Source of the DNA: Saccharopolyspora spinosa NRRL 18395
Lineage (GTDB): Bacteria; Actinomycetota; Actinomycetes; Mycobacteriales; Pseudonocardiaceae
Assembly (NCBI RefSeq): GCF_000194155.1
Contig: NZ_GL877878.1
Coordinates: 2,900,531-2,964,530 of the forward strand
Direction: 5' to 3'
DNA: 64,000 nt
Position 1 is the first letter of the stretch. Each line of letters opens with the position of its first letter. The notes under the pieces are model-generated. The model saw only the letters and a program-made list of their open reading frames with translations, was not told the origin of the DNA and searched no databases. Made by a program: the position numbers and the translations under genes. Below, in pieces: positions 28,757 through 41,455 of the stretch.

Positions 28757-30120
28757 GCCGGCTCCTTGCCGAACAGGGCGCGCGCCTCGCCTGCGGTCAC
28801 CACGGACCCGGTGATCACCACGCCGCCGCCGGAGACCGACTCGCCCGGGTCCTCGGTCTCCTCGGCCAGCTCGATCGCGGTCTCGACCGCGTTGTCCAGC
28901 CGGGGTTCCACCACGATCCGGTCTGAGCCGAAGATGTCCTTGGCCACGCCCGCGAGTTCGTCGGGATCCATCGCGCGGGGCGAGGAGTTCTTGGTCAGCA
29001 CGATCTCCTCGACCACCGGCTCCAGTTCGGCCAGGATGCCGCGCGCGTCCTTGTCGACGAGCACACCGACCACGGCGACCAGTCGGCGGAAGGAGAACTC
29101 CGAGCTCAGCGCGTCGGCGAGGGCGCGAGCGCCGTGCGGGTTGTGGGCCGCGTCGACGAGCACGGTCGGTGCCGCGCGGACCCGCTCCAGGCGTCCCGGG
29201 GTGACGACGCTGGCGAAGGCTTCGCGGACCCGCTCGACGTCGAGCTGCCGATCCGCACCGGCACCGAAGAACGCCTCGACGGCCGCTAGCGCGAGCGCGG
29301 CGTTGCGTGCCTGGTGTTCGCCGTGCAGCGGCAGGAAGATCTCGTCGTACACGCCGCCCAGGCCTTGCAGCCGGAGCAGTTGGCCGCCCACCGCGACGGT
29401 CCGGGACAGCACCCCGAACTCCTGGCCTTCGCGGGCCACGGTCGCGTCCACCTCGGCGACCCGCTCCATGATCACCTTCTGCGCCTCGGAGGGCTGCGCC
29501 GCCACGACGGCGATGGAACCGGGCTTGATGATCCCGGCCTTCTCCTTGGCGATCCCGGCCAGGTCGGTGCCGAGGTAATCGGCGTGGTCCAGCGCGACCG
29601 GGCAGACGACCGCGATCTTCGCGTCGGCGACGTTGGTCGCGTCCCAGCTGCCGCCCAGCCCGACCTCGATGACCGCGGCTTCCACCGGGGCGTCGGCGAA
29701 GGCCGCGAACGCCATGCCGGTGAGCACCTCGAACTTGCTCATCCGGACGTCGCTGCGCGAGTCCACGATCGACACGTACGGGGCGACGTCCCGGTACGCC
29801 TCGACATAGCCCTCGGGGCTGATCGGCGCGCCGTCGATGCTGATGCGCTCGGTGGCCAGCTGCAGGTGCGGGCTGGTGTAGCGGCCGGTGCGCAGCCCGA
29901 GGCCGCTCAGCAGCGCGTCCGTGATGCGCGAGGTCGACGACTTGCCGTTGGTGCCGGCTATGTGCACGACCGGATAGCTGTGCTGCGGGTCGGCGAGCAG
30001 CTCGGTGAGCGCCCTGATCCGGTCGAGCGACGGTTCGATCTTGGTTTCCGGCCAGCGTTCGTTGAGCTCGGCCTCCACCACGCGCAGCTCCTGCAGCGCG
30101 GCGGGATCGGTGCCGGACAA
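28753..30120 (-). CDS. folC: Bifunctional folylpolyglutamate/dihydrofolate synthase
   Basis: Adds glutamate to dihydropteroate and folates, using ATP. 455 aa. The start is TTG at 30120 with GGGGAG 7-8 nt upstream. Mur-ligase fold: IAGTNGKSSTSR (P-loop, 54-65), RTGRYTSPHL (79-88), EVGLGGSWDATNV, and LDHADYLG with the carbamylated-Lys region KEKAGIIKPG. The C-terminal domain has DAAHNPHGA. In many actinobacteria folC follows valS directly; here a plus-strand iron gene separates them. Confidence 0.94.
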   Translation of the reverse strand: MSGTDPAALQELRVVEAELNERWPETKIEPSLDRIRALTELLADPQHSYPVVHIAGTNGKSSTSRITDALLSGLGLRTGRYTSPHLQLATERISIDGAPISPEGYVEAYRDVAPYVSIVDSRSDVRMSKFEVLTGMAFAAFADAPVEAAVIEVGLGGSWDATNVADAKIAVVCPVALDHADYLGTDLAGIAKEKAGIIKPGSIAVVAAQPSEAQKVIMERVAEVDATVAREGQEFGVLSRTVAVGGQLLRLQGLGGVYDEIFLPLHGEHQARNAALALAAVEAFFGAGADRQLDVERVREAFASVVTPGRLERVRAAPTVLVDAAHNPHGARALADALSSEFSFRRLVAVVGVLVDKDARGILAELEPVVEEIVLTKNSSPRAMDPDELAGVAKDIFGSDRIVVEPRLDNAVETAIELAEETEDPGESVSGGGVVITGSVVTAGEARALFGKEPA

Positions 30121-30299
30121 GTGCTCACTCCCCTGCGATTTCTCGACTGGGCACGACGAATGTCGAGGTCAGTCTACGTCTCGACGTCGGGCGGGCCGCC
30201 GAAGACCCGCTCGGCGGCGGTGGTCGAGCGGTCCGGCGGGGCGAGATCGACGAACGGCGGCCCAGTTCCGAGGGCAGCGTGCTTTATTGTGAGCCTTAC

Positions 30300-30318
30300 T
30301 TAGGTTAGGCGTGGCTAA
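30300..30318 (+). promoter_or_regulatory. IdeR/DtxR-type iron box
   Basis: TTAGGTTAGGCGTGGCTAA matches the 19-bp consensus TTAGGTTAGGCTAACCTAA at 15 positions. It ends 18 bp before the GTG of the siderophore-interacting protein, so iron-bound IdeR/DmdR would block transcription. Confidence 0.75.
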
Positions 30319-30336
30319 TTAATGGAGGTGTTGAGC

Positions 30337-31161
30337 GTGGCACGCACCAACCTGGCGACGCGGAGGATCAAGCCGGAGCACAGCGAGCTGCTCACCCTGC
30401 GGGTGCTCCGCCGGGAGCGGATATCGCCGCACTTCGCCCGGATCACCCTGGGACGCGGGGACGTCGAGGAGTTCCGGTACATGGGCTTCGACCAGTGGTT
30501 CCGCCTGTTCATCCCGGTCTCGGAGGACTCGCTGTCCCGGCTGCCGGACAAACTCAACGCGGTCTCCTACGCCAAGTTCCTGACCACCGCGAAGATCTCC
30601 CGCCCGGTGCTGCGCAATTACTCGGTGCGCGCCTACCGGCCCGTCGGCCCCGACGGGCCCGAGATCGACGTGGACTTCGTGCTGCACGGCTCCGCGAAGA
30701 ACGGCACGGCAGGCCCGGCCGCGACGTGGGCGCAGACCTGCGAAGAGGGCGACGCCGTGGCGATCCTCGACGAGGGCATCCGATTCAACCCGCCGCGGGG
30801 TGTGGAACACGTGCTGCTGGTGGTGGACGAGACAGGACTTCCGGCCGCGGCGGGCGTGCTGGCCGCACTGGCTCCGGAAACCCGCGGCCTCGCGTTGATC
30901 GAGGTCCCGTCCGAAGCCGACCTGCAGCCGTTGGACGCGCCCGCCGGCGTCGAGGTGCGGTGGGTCGTGCGGGACCATCCGGAATCCACCCCCGGGCGGG
31001 CGGCGCTCGCGGCCGCCCAGGCGCTGCCGACGGCCACCTCGCCGACCTACGGCTGGGTGGTGGGCGAATCCAACCTGGCCGCCTCGCTGCGTCGGCACTG
31101 GATCCGAAACGGCCTGCCGAAGGACCACATCATGTTCTGCGGCTACTGGCGGAAGTCATGA
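30337..31161 (+). CDS. Siderophore-interacting FAD-binding ferric reductase (SIP/ViuB family)
   Basis: About 274 aa. GTG at 30337 is preferred because GGAGGT lies 8 nt upstream; an ATG at 30322 contains that ribosome-binding site. The FAD-binding beta-barrel has RNYSVRAYRP and VDFVLHG. The C-terminal NAD(P)H-type domain ends GESNLAASLRRHWIRNGLPKDHIMFCGYWR (quoted in parts: WIRNGLPKDHIMFCGYWR), typical of SIP proteins. It reduces Fe(III)-siderophore in the cytoplasm to free iron. The iron box upstream supports this role. Confidence 0.92.
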   Translation: MARTNLATRRIKPEHSELLTLRVLRRERISPHFARITLGRGDVEEFRYMGFDQWFRLFIPVSEDSLSRLPDKLNAVSYAKFLTTAKISRPVLRNYSVRAYRPVGPDGPEIDVDFVLHGSAKNGTAGPAATWAQTCEEGDAVAILDEGIRFNPPRGVEHVLLVVDETGLPAAAGVLAALAPETRGLALIEVPSEADLQPLDAPAGVEVRWVVRDHPESTPGRAALAAAQALPTATSPTYGWVVGESNLAASLRRHWIRNGLPKDHIMFCGYWRKS

Positions 31162-31204
31162 CCGCGCAAGGGGGCTGAATCTGCGCCGAGAAATGGGGAG
31201 GAGC

Positions 31205-31226
31205 GGCGATTTCGCGCGAAATCGCC
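31205..31226. terminator. 22-bp perfect palindrome between SIP and valS
   Basis: GATTTC-GCGC-GAAATC with two further matched bases (GGC/GCC) at each side. The symmetry extends imperfectly outward (AGGAG...CTCCT). It lies between convergent genes, so it probably ends both transcripts. Also a member of the TTTC-N4-GAAA family. Confidence 0.7.
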
Positions 31227-31247
31227 GTCCGCCACTCTCCTGACCGA

Positions 31248-33953
31248 TCAGGCCTCCGGCAGCGCGGCCAAGCGCGCGTTGATGCGGGCGATGTCGGCCT
31301 GCGCCGTTTCGCGGCGCGCCTTGATCTTGTCCACCACGTCGGCCGGGGCCTTGGCCAGGAACGCCTCGTTGTTCAACTTCTTGTCGGTGCCCACGAGTTC
31401 CTTCTCCGCCGCGGCCAGGTCCTTGGCCAGCCGCTTGCGCTCGGCGACCACGTCAACGGCGCCGGAGAGGTCCAGCTCCACCGACACGTTGCCGCCGCTC
31501 AACCCGACCTCGATGGACGCCGACGAGGTGAACCCGTCGGCCGGCTCGGTGACCCGGGCCAGCACCCGCACCGCGGGCACGTGGTCGGCCAGACCCCGCT
31601 CCACGACGCCGCCGAGCTTGGCCGCCACCCGCTGACCCGGCTTTAGGCCCTGGTCGGACCGGAACCGCCGGATCTCGGTGATCAGCTTCTGCGCCGCGGC
31701 GATCCGCACCGCGGCCGCCTCGTCGGCAGCCGCCCCGGACACCTCCGGCCAGTCCGCGATAACCACGGACTCGCGGCCGGTCAACGCGGTCCACAGTGTC
31801 TCGGTGATGAACGGGATGGTCGGATGCAGCAGCCTCAGCAGCACGTCGAGCACGTACCCGAGCACCTCGCGGGTGCGCTCCGCCCGCTCGGCGGCGTCCT
31901 GCGGGACATCCGCACCCGGTCGCTGGTCCTGGGCAGGCGAAGAATTATCGCCCACGCCAGCTCCAGAAGCGTCCAGCTGGACCTTGGACAGCTCCAGGTA
32001 CCAGTCGCAGAACTCGTCCCAGGTGAAGTGGTAGAGCGCCTCGGTGGCCTTGGCGAACTGGAAGTCCTCCAGCAGTTCGTCCACATCGGACACCAACTGG
32101 TCGGCCCGGTCCAGGATCCACCGGTCCGCGTCGGTGAGTTCGCCGCGGTCGGCCAGCCGCTCCGGCACCCGTGCGCCGTTCATCATCGCGAACTTGGTGG
32201 CGTTGAACAGCTTCGTGCAGAAGCTGCGGGACGCCGCCACCCATTCCTCGCTGATCGGCGAGTCGGTGCCGGGGTTCGCGCCGCGCGCCAAGGTGAACCG
32301 CAGCGCGTCGGTGCCGTAGTTGTCCATCCACACCAGCGGGTCGACGGTGTTTCCCGCGGACTTAGACATCTTCTTGCCGTGCGCGTCGCGGACCATGCCG
32401 TGCAGCGCGATAACCTTGAACGGCTCCACGCCGTCCATCGCGTAGAGACCGAACATCATCATCCGGGCGACCCAGAAGAACAAGATGTCGTAGCCCGTGA
32501 CCAGGACGCTGGTCGGGTAGAACTTCCGCAGGTCCGCGGTGTCCACCGGCCACCCCATCGTGGAGAACGGCCACAGGCCCGAGGAGAACCAGGTGTCCAG
32601 CACGTCCTCGTCCTGGTGCCAGCCCTCGCCGTTCGGCGGCTCCTCGTCCGGTCCGACGCAGACGACCTCGCCGTTCGGCCCGTACCAGATCGGGATGCGG
32701 TGGCCCCACCAGAGCTGCCGCGAGATGGCCCAGTCGTGCAAGTTGTCGACCCAGTCGAAGTAGCGCTTGGTCATCTCCGGCGGGTGCACCGCGACCCGGC
32801 CGTCGCGCACCGCGTCGCCGGCGGCTTTGGCCAGCGGGCCGACCTTGACGAACCACTGCAGCGACAGCCGCGGCTCGATCGGCTCCTTCGACCGCGAGCT
32901 GTGTCCGACGCTGTGCAGGTACGGGCGCTTCTCCGCGACGATGCGGCCCTGCTCGCGCAGCGCCTCGCGGACGGCGGCGCGGGCCTCGAAGCGGTCCATG
33001 CCGTCGAACTGCGTGCTGGTGTGGGCGATCCGGCCCTGCTCGTCCATGATCGTCAACATCGGCAGGTCGTGCCGCTTGCCGATCTCGAAGTCGTTCGGGT
33101 CGTGCGCCGGGGTGACCTTGACGGCACCGGTGCCGAACTCCGGGTCAACGTGCTCGTCGGCGACGACCGGGATCTTGCGACCGGTCAGCGGGAGCTCGAT
33201 CTCGGTGCCGACGAGGTGCTTGTAACGCTCGTCGTCGGGGTGCACCGCGACGGCGGTGTCGCCGAGCATCGTCTCGATCCGGGTGGTGGCGACCACAATC
33301 GAGCCATCGCCGTCGCCGTACCGCATGGAGACGAGCTCGCCCTCGACCTCCTTGTGCTCCACCTCGATGTCGCTGATCGCCGAGCGCATCTCCGGCGACC
33401 AGTTGACCAGGCGCTCCGCCCGGTAGACCAGGCCGTCGTCGTAGAGCTTCTTGAAGATCGTCTGCACCGCGCGGGACAGCCCGGCGTCCATTGTGAAGCG
33501 CTCGCGGGTCCAGTCCACGCTGTCCCCGAGTCGGCGCATCTGGGACAAGATCGCCCCGCCGTGCTTCTCCTTCCACTGCCACACGCGCTCCAGGAACGCC
33601 TCGCGGCCCAGGTCGCGGTGGTCGATGCCCTCGTCGCGGAGCTGGCGCTCGACCAGTGCCTGCACCGCGATGCTCGCGTGGTCCATGCCGGGCAGCCACA
33701 GCGCCTCGTAGCCCTGCATCCGGCTGCGCCGGGTGAGGATGTCCATCAGGGTGTGTTCGAAGGCGTGCCCGATGTGCAGGCTGCCGGTGACGTTCGGCGG
33801 CGGGATGACGATCGAGAACGGCGGCTTGTCGCTGTTGGCGTCGGCGACGAAGTACCCCGCAGCTACCCAGCGCTCGTACAGCTCGGCCTCTACGTCGGCC
33901 GGATTCCAGGTCGACGGAAGTTCACGGGGCTGGGCGGCATGGGTCTGTGTCAC
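31248..33953 (-). CDS. valS: Valyl-tRNA synthetase
   Basis: Charges tRNA-Val and edits misloaded Thr. 901 aa. Class I signature [13 protein letters not shown] (HIGH at 60-63); the CP1 editing domain lies between about 190 and 340; KMSKS is in [15 protein letters not shown] near 527; and the C-terminal coiled coil (about 840-901, [14 protein letters not shown]) grips the tRNA. The start is GTG at 33953. TAGAAT lies 7 nt upstream with no ribosome-binding site, so the mRNA is probably leaderless. No T-box is visible. Confidence 0.96.
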   Translation of the reverse strand: MTQTHAAQPRELPSTWNPADVEAELYERWVAAGYFVADANSDKPPFSIVIPPPNVTGSLHIGHAFEHTLMDILTRRSRMQGYEALWLPGMDHASIAVQALVERQLRDEGIDHRDLGREAFLERVWQWKEKHGGAILSQMRRLGDSVDWTRERFTMDAGLSRAVQTIFKKLYDDGLVYRAERLVNWSPEMRSAISDIEVEHKEVEGELVSMRYGDGDGSIVVATTRIETMLGDTAVAVHPDDERYKHLVGTEIELPLTGRKIPVVADEHVDPEFGTGAVKVTPAHDPNDFEIGKRHDLPMLTIMDEQGRIAHTSTQFDGMDRFEARAAVREALREQGRIVAEKRPYLHSVGHSSRSKEPIEPRLSLQWFVKVGPLAKAAGDAVRDGRVAVHPPEMTKRYFDWVDNLHDWAISRQLWWGHRIPIWYGPNGEVVCVGPDEEPPNGEGWHQDEDVLDTWFSSGLWPFSTMGWPVDTADLRKFYPTSVLVTGYDILFFWVARMMMFGLYAMDGVEPFKVIALHGMVRDAHGKKMSKSAGNTVDPLVWMDNYGTDALRFTLARGANPGTDSPISEEWVAASRSFCTKLFNATKFAMMNGARVPERLADRGELTDADRWILDRADQLVSDVDELLEDFQFAKATEALYHFTWDEFCDWYLELSKVQLDASGAGVGDNSSPAQDQRPGADVPQDAAERAERTREVLGYVLDVLLRLLHPTIPFITETLWTALTGRESVVIADWPEVSGAAADEAAAVRIAAAQKLITEIRRFRSDQGLKPGQRVAAKLGGVVERGLADHVPAVRVLARVTEPADGFTSSASIEVGLSGGNVSVELDLSGAVDVVAERKRLAKDLAAAEKELVGTDKKLNNEAFLAKAPADVVDKIKARRETAQADIARINARLAALPEA

Positions 33954-34061
33954 GCACCGAATTCTACGAGTGCCTGTTCAGCGCGTTTTCCGGGCATTGG
34001 GCTGCGCCGCGACCAGCACCGTTGTGAATCCCGACACCTCGGCGATGCCGGTCTGTGAGCG

Positions 34062-36377
<2,316 letters not shown>

Positions 36378-36380
36378 CGT

Positions 36381-36426
36381 GCCCGTGAGTGCTTTCGGGC
36401 TACCGCACCCAAGAGCACTCACGGGC
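36381..36426. terminator. 15-bp hairpin after the molybdoenzyme gene
   Basis: GCCCGTGAGTGCTTT pairs with AAGAGCACTCACGGGC with one wobble, between convergent genes. CCGTGAGT family. Confidence 0.75.
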
Positions 36427-36437
36427 CCTGATCAGCG

Positions 36438-37046
36438 TCAGCCGCATTGCCACAGGAAGCGGCCTTGGCCGGTTTTCTCGTCGAGGAAGGCGTAGGCGAC
36501 ACCCGCGTCGCCCAGGTTCATGTCGAACGGTTCGTCCGCGCTGTCCAGCTGCGCCACGAACCGCCAGGTGCCGGGTTCGTCCGGCCACTCCTCGCCCTGC
36601 AGCCAGCCCGGTTCGCCCCAGAGGTGGCTGCGCAGCAGGTCGTTGTCGTCGTCGGTGGCGGCGTCGGGGTCGTGCGGGGTGAGTTCCGCTCGGTGGTCCA
36701 GGCCGAACGTGGGGCCGCGGCGGATGCTGGCCACCTGGTAGAAGTCCGCCGGTTCGCCGGGCTGGGCGAAGAAGGCGTTCTCACCGCCGGCCGGGTCGTA
36801 GGTGCCATCGACGAATGCGCCGGGATCGTCTTCGGTCATGAACAGGTATCCGAGCCGGACCTCCTCGCCCGGCAGGCGGATCTGACCGATGAACCGCATC
36901 GGCCGGCCGGTGCTCGCCGACAGCGGCCAGGTCGGATCGGCCAGCCAAACTGGCTGGCCGCCGAACTTGGTGATCGGTTCGGTGATCGGCTCCGGCGCTT
37001 CCGCGAAGCCCAGGTTCTGCCGATCGAGCGGGGTGCTGGTGGCCAT
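36438..37046 (-). CDS. DUF1963 (YwqG-like) protein
   Basis: About 202 aa from ATG at 37046 with a weak AGGA upstream. PITKFGGQPVWLADPTWPLS, MRFIGQIRLPG and the ending MNLGDAGVAYAFLDEKTGQGRFLWQCG match the YwqG/DUF1963 family, a soluble beta-rich fold. It is often found scattered near toxin or immunity genes; no such partner is seen here. Function unknown. Confidence 0.8.
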   Translation of the reverse strand: MATSTPLDRQNLGFAEAPEPITEPITKFGGQPVWLADPTWPLSASTGRPMRFIGQIRLPGEEVRLGYLFMTEDDPGAFVDGTYDPAGGENAFFAQPGEPADFYQVASIRRGPTFGLDHRAELTPHDPDAATDDDNDLLRSHLWGEPGWLQGEEWPDEPGTWRFVAQLDSADEPFDMNLGDAGVAYAFLDEKTGQGRFLWQCG

Positions 37047-37172
37047 CGCATTCCTAACTGTGCGGGGTGCGCGACCGACGTTAGCGCCACCAACCACCCA
37101 CCGGGTGCTGAACGGGCTGAAACGGTCCAGCCGAACCGACCGGTCCGCAATTTCAATGAGCCTGTTTCATCA

Positions 37173-37198
37173 CACAAGTCCAGGATCCCGGACTTGTG
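37173..37198. promoter_or_regulatory. Inverted repeat CACAAGTCC-N8-GGACTTGTG
   Basis: Perfect 9-bp arms in the gap between the DUF1963 gene and the OFA transporter unit. It is downstream of the transporter and upstream of the DUF1963 gene (both minus), so it may be a terminator or an operator. Confidence 0.4.
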
Positions 37199-37288
37199 AA
37201 GGCCGCTGAGGTTCCGCTCCCACACCGCAACGCAAGAAGCGGTTGGAAACGCTCATCGACCGGTTCCCGCGCTGAACCGACGCCGCGG

Positions 37289-37396
37289 TCAGCCGGTGAA
37301 GAGCTGGGTGACCTTCTGGACGAGTTCGTACCCGCCGTAGGCGAAGGGCACGCCGACCCACGCCCACGCGAAGAGGAGCAGTCCCCGGCGGTTCAT
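37289..37396 (-). CDS. MFS transporter small subunit (35 aa)
   Basis: A 35-codon frame starts in the ATGA overlap with the OFA transporter stop and encodes MNRRGLLLFAWAWVGVPFAYG followed by a short amphipathic end (LVQKVTQLFTG). It has one transmembrane helix. Small proteins of this type are conserved directly after OFA-type transporters in actinobacteria. The overlap implies coupled translation and a stoichiometric partner role. Confidence 0.7.
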   Translation of the reverse strand: MNRRGLLLFAWAWVGVPFAYGGYELVQKVTQLFTG

Positions 37397-38696
37397 CGCG
37401 CACCTCCCGTGGCCGGTTCGTGGAACCTGGGGTTGACCGGCCGCACCAGTTCGTTGGCCACGAATCCCACGACGAGCAGGCCGATCATGATGTACAGCGA
37501 CGTCGTGTACAGGTCCGGCCCGATGGCACCGGCCGCCTTGCGGACATCGGCGATCGCGTTGACGATCAGCGGCCCCAACACGCCGGCCACCGACCACGCG
37601 GTGAGCAGCCGCCCGTGGATGGCGCCCACCTCGTAGCTGCCGAACAGGTCCTTCAGGTAGGCGGGGATCGTCGCGAAGCCGCCGCCGTAGAACGACAGGA
37701 TCAGCATCGCGCACAGCACGAAGACCGGGACCCCGGTCGCCCCGAACAACATGATGGCCAGGTACAGCAGCACCCCGCCGCCGAGGTAGAACCGGTAGAT
37801 GTTCTTGCGCCCGAAGATGTCCGATGTGGACGACCAGATGAAGCGCCCGGCCATGTTGGTCAGCGAAAGCAGCGCGACGAACCCGGCCGCGGCGCCGGTC
37901 GCGACGGGTGTCGAGCTCTCCGCGAAGAAACCGACGATCATCGGCGATGCTTTCTCCAGGATGCCGATCCCGGCCGTGACGTTGCAGCACAGGACCACCC
38001 ACAGCAGCCAGAACTGCGGCGTGCGCACCGCGTTGCGGGCCGCCACGTTCGCCGTGGTGATCAGCGGGCGGGCCACCTGCTTCGGCGCCGCTGCGGGGCG
38101 CCAGTCCTGCGGCGGCACCCGCACCAGCGCCACGCCCAGCGACATGAACACGCCGTAGACCAGCCCGTGCACCAGGAAGGTCAGCGCGATCCCGGACCGA
38201 CCGGTGCCGAATGCCTCCAGCATCTGGGTCGACCACGGCGAGGCGATCAGCGCGCCCCCGCCGAAGCCCATGATGGCGATGCCGGTCGCCATGCCCGGCC
38301 GGTCCGGGAACCACTTGATCAGCGTCGACACCGGCGAGATGTAGCCGATGCCCAGCCCGATCCCGCCGACGAACCCGTACCCGAACACCACCACAGCAGG
38401 AATCCCAGCGAGAAGCAGGTGGTGGACACCGTCATGGCCCACCGCGGGCCGCGGCGCTCCACCAGCGTCCCGCCCAGCGCGGCGGACAGCCCGAGCATTA
38501 CGATGCCCAGCTGGAACGGGAGCGCGCTCAGCGTCCCGGACAGGCCGAGGGCTCCTTCCAGCGGCGGTTTGAAGACACTCCAGGCGTAGACCTGCCCGAT
38601 GGACAGGTGCACGGCGAGGGCGGCGGGCGGAACCAGCCACCGGTTCCAGCCAGCGGGTGCGACGATTCGGGCGGGAGCGAGCAGGTCTGCGACCAT
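37393..38696 (-). pseudogene. OFA-type (oxalate/formate antiporter) MFS transporter, frameshifted
   Basis: ATG at 38696 with GGGGAGGT upstream opens a frame with VHLSIGQVYAWSVFKPPLE, the OFA signature, up to SLGFLL at about 38390. The rest (VVFGYGFVGGIGLGIGYISP...HEPATGGAR) is in another frame. About 12 residues of a transmembrane helix are missing between them, so a deletion of 3n+1 nt (about 36-40) fits. Intact OFA proteins exchange or import small carboxylates such as formate. The 35-aa partner gene after it is intact. Confidence 0.82.
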
Positions 38697-38716
38697 GAAA
38701 CCTCCCCGATGCGGCG

Positions 38717-38744
38717 TTGATCACAGCGCGGCTGAGCATACTGT
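38717..38744 (+). promoter_or_regulatory. Candidate fdhD promoter
   Basis: TTGATC (38717-38722), a 16-bp spacer, then TACTGT (38739-38744), 56 bp before the fdhD ATG in the divergent region. Reasonable sigma-70-like spacing; by eye only. Confidence 0.3.
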
Positions 38745-38800
38745 GTGCAAGTCATCCGATGAAGCGCGTTTCGCCGACGCAGCCTGGTAGGGAGGGCCTG

Positions 38801-39590
38801 ATGGGACGCGTCACCATGCGACGACCGGTGCTGAAGATCGCCGCCGACGGCACCCGGACCAGGCCCGACACCCTGGTCGCCGAGGAGCCGCTGGAGATCC
38901 GGGTCAACGGCACCCCGCTCTCTCCTGCTGACCGAGGGCGTAATCCACGACAAGGACCAGCTGTCCACGGCCCGCTTCTGCGACAGCCCCGGCCCGGACG
39001 GCCGCAACACCTACAACGTGCTCGACATCCTGCTCGCGCCCGGCGTGCAGCCGCCGGACGCCTCTGTGACGCGCAACTTCTACACCACCTCGTCCTGCGG
39101 GGTGTGCGGCAAGGCCGCGCTGGACTCGGTCCGGCTGAGCACCCGCCACTCCCCCGCCGACGACCCGCTGAGGCTGGCACCCGCCACCCTCATCGAGCTC
39201 CCCGACCGGTTGCGGGCCGCCCAGCGCGTCTTCGACACCACCGGGGGGCTGCACGCGGCAGGCCTGTTCGATTCCGACGGCGAGGTGCTCGTGGTGCGCG
39301 AGGACGTCGGCAGGCACAACGCGGTCGACAAGGTCCTGGGCTGGGCCCTGCTGGCGGACCGGGTGCCGTTGACCGGATGCGTGCTGATGGTGTCCGGCCG
39401 GGCTTCGTTCGAACTCGTGCAGAAGGCCGCGATGGCCGGGGTGCCCGCGCTCGCTGCGGTGTCCGCGCCGTCGTCGCTGGCCGCGGACCTCGCGGCGGAG
39501 CAGGGCATGACGTTGATCGGGTTCCTCCGCGGCCGGTCCATGAACGTCTACACCGGAGCCGAGCGCATCGTGACGAAGGACATCGCCTGA
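38801..39590 (+). pseudogene. fdhD: Formate dehydrogenase sulfurtransferase FdhD, frameshifted
   Basis: FdhD passes sulfur to the Mo-cofactor of formate dehydrogenase. From ATG at 38801 the frame reads to RVNGTPLS at about 38920. The rest, [20 protein letters not shown]..., is in another frame and includes the reactive loop TSSCGVCGK and [11 protein letters not shown]. About 17 residues normally between them (the LAxGFLLTEG approach) are missing, so a deletion of 3n+2 nt fits. If real, the molybdoenzyme at 34062 would lack its activation factor. Confidence 0.85.
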
Positions 39591-39663
39591 TTACGCCCCA
39601 TCCTGTTGGTGGCGGGACATGCCGTTGGCACGATGAAAGCGGAACGGCCAAACGGGAGGGCGC

Positions 39664-40539
39664 ATGGGCGACGGTGAATCGCGCGGCCGCATGCTGAGTC
39701 GGCGCAGCGTCCTCGCCTCCGGTGTCGCCGGGCTCGGCGCGCTGGGCATCGGGCTGACCGCCGACCTCGACTCGCGCCCGGCGGTGCAGCTGGCCGACGC
39801 GTCGAACGTCTTCATGGAGCAGGTGTACTCGCAGGCCCGCAACTGCCCCGTCCACCTCGTCACGATGTACCCGAAAGGCGTTGCGCGCGAAGGACTTCCG
39901 GTCTGCCTGATGCTGCACGGCCGGTTCGGCGACGCGCGCAAGTCGGCGGGCGGGCTACCGAACTGGCTGTCCGACTCGGTCGCGGCCGGCCGCATCCCGC
40001 CGTTCGCGTTCCTCGCCGTGGACGGCGGCGGGAACAGCTACTGGCACCGGTGGCCCGGCGATGATCCGATGTGGATGTTGCTCGACGAAGTGCCACGCTG
40101 GCTCGCCGAACGCGGCCTCGGCGGCGAAGGCGGCCGACCATTCGCGGCCGCCGGCATCTCGATGGGCGGCTTCGGCGCGCTGCTCTACGCCCGCCGCCGC
40201 CGCGAGCAGGGCGACCCGCTGTCGGCCGCCGCCGTGGTCTCCCCGGCGCTGATCACCAGCTGGCTGGAGATGAGCAAGCGGCGGGCCTTCGCAAACGAGG
40301 CGGAGTGGGCCGAGATGGACCCGCTCCGCCACATCGGCGCGCTCGGCGACCTCCCGCTAGGCGTGTGGTGCGGCACCGAGGACCGCTTCATCGACGGCAC
40401 CCGCCGCTTCATCGACGCCGCCCAGCCCGAGTACGCCTCGACCACCCCAGGCGGCCACAACAGCCGCTACTACCGCAAGGCGCTGCCGGAACTCGTCGAC
40501 TTCGTCGGCACCCAGCTCGCCCGCTCAAGCGACAGGTGA
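39664..40539 (+). CDS. Exported alpha/beta-hydrolase (esterase/antigen 85-like fold)
   Basis: 291 aa. The N-terminus RMLSRRSVLASGVAGLGALGIG is a twin-arginine-type signal. The hydrolase has LMLHGRFGD, nucleophile GISMGGFGA (Ser near 170), acid in GTEDRFIDG, and a terminal His in TTPGGHNSRYY. The fold resembles the esterase-D/antigen 85 group that acts on envelope lipids or polyesters; mycolyltransfer is not claimed. It ends 5 bp from the convergent hydrolase gene. Confidence 0.82.
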   Translation: MGDGESRGRMLSRRSVLASGVAGLGALGIGLTADLDSRPAVQLADASNVFMEQVYSQARNCPVHLVTMYPKGVAREGLPVCLMLHGRFGDARKSAGGLPNWLSDSVAAGRIPPFAFLAVDGGGNSYWHRWPGDDPMWMLLDEVPRWLAERGLGGEGGRPFAAAGISMGGFGALLYARRRREQGDPLSAAAVVSPALITSWLEMSKRRAFANEAEWAEMDPLRHIGALGDLPLGVWCGTEDRFIDGTRRFIDAAQPEYASTTPGGHNSRYYRKALPELVDFVGTQLARSSDR

Positions 40540-40544
40540 AGGGC

Positions 40545-41183
40545 TCACACCAGGCGTAGGCGTTCCTGGGACGCGCCCGCGGTGTAGGTGTCCGTGTCGA
40601 AGCGGTCGTTGAGCGGAACCGTGTCGTACAGGGACCAGCGCAGCACCGCCGGCCACGGACCGTAGCCGGCGTCGGTGTTGAGGTGCTCGCCGTCGAGGAT
40701 GACGTCCATCTCGACCTGCAGGTCCTCGGCCAACGCATGCGCCTGGTACATCGACAGGTAGGGGTCGCCGGTGCCGACCACGAGGCGGGTGATCCCGGCG
40801 GCCCGGCGCAGCGCCGAGGCGTCCGTCGGATAAGGCGTGATGCCCTGGGCGTCGGGGTGCTGCCAGTCCCGGGCCGGCGGGGACACGAGCAGGACCCGGT
40901 CCGCGCGCCGGGACCGCCCGGCGATCGTCGCCGCGTGGTGCAGCCACAGCGCCACCCCGCAGGAATGGGCCGCGACGACCAGTTCGGCTTCCGGTGGCAC
41001 TGCCTCCAGCCGCTCCCGCAGCACCGGCAGCCAGTTCTCGAGCATCGGCCGACCGGGGTCGGGCAGGGCCGGCAGGTCTACCTGGACGCCCTGTTCCCGG
41101 AGCTGACCGGCGAGCCACTGCTGCCAATGCCAAGGGCCGGAACCGCTCATTCCGTGAACCAGCAGGACATGCATCTCGCTCAT
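40545..41183 (-). CDS. RBBP9/YdeN-like alpha/beta-hydrolase
   Basis: 212 aa from ATG at 41183 (MSEMHVLLVHGMSGSG); the longer frame is not supported. Motifs: VHGMSGSGPWHWQQWL, nucleophile region VVAAHSCGVALWLHHA with Ser in HSCG, VGTGDPYLS with the acid, and DGEHLNTDAGYGPWP with the His. All are characteristic of the serine hydrolase RBBP9/YdeN family. Cytosolic, substrate unknown. Confidence 0.85.
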   Translation of the reverse strand: MSEMHVLLVHGMSGSGPWHWQQWLAGQLREQGVQVDLPALPDPGRPMLENWLPVLRERLEAVPPEAELVVAAHSCGVALWLHHAATIAGRSRRADRVLLVSPPARDWQHPDAQGITPYPTDASALRRAAGITRLVVGTGDPYLSMYQAHALAEDLQVEMDVILDGEHLNTDAGYGPWPAVLRWSLYDTVPLNDRFDTDTYTAGASQERLRLV

Positions 41184-41455
41184 GGCACCGCTCCCGGAGA
41201 AACGTTGGTCTGGTCGCACCCAATGATCATCTAACCCCGATGGATCCGCTGGCCGCGACCGGTACCCACCGATCCGGTCATAATCAAGCTACGGGCGGGC
41301 GCCCACCCGAGGAGCAGCCCGAAGGGCACCGCCGTCGGCACCCTTCGCACCGACTCGTCAGCCGCTGAACGCGCTCGCGACGCGCGGGCCCGCGCAGCAC
41401 GTTACCGCACGACCGACTGCGAAACCGCCGGGTTCCTGCCGCTCCCCAGCTGACC

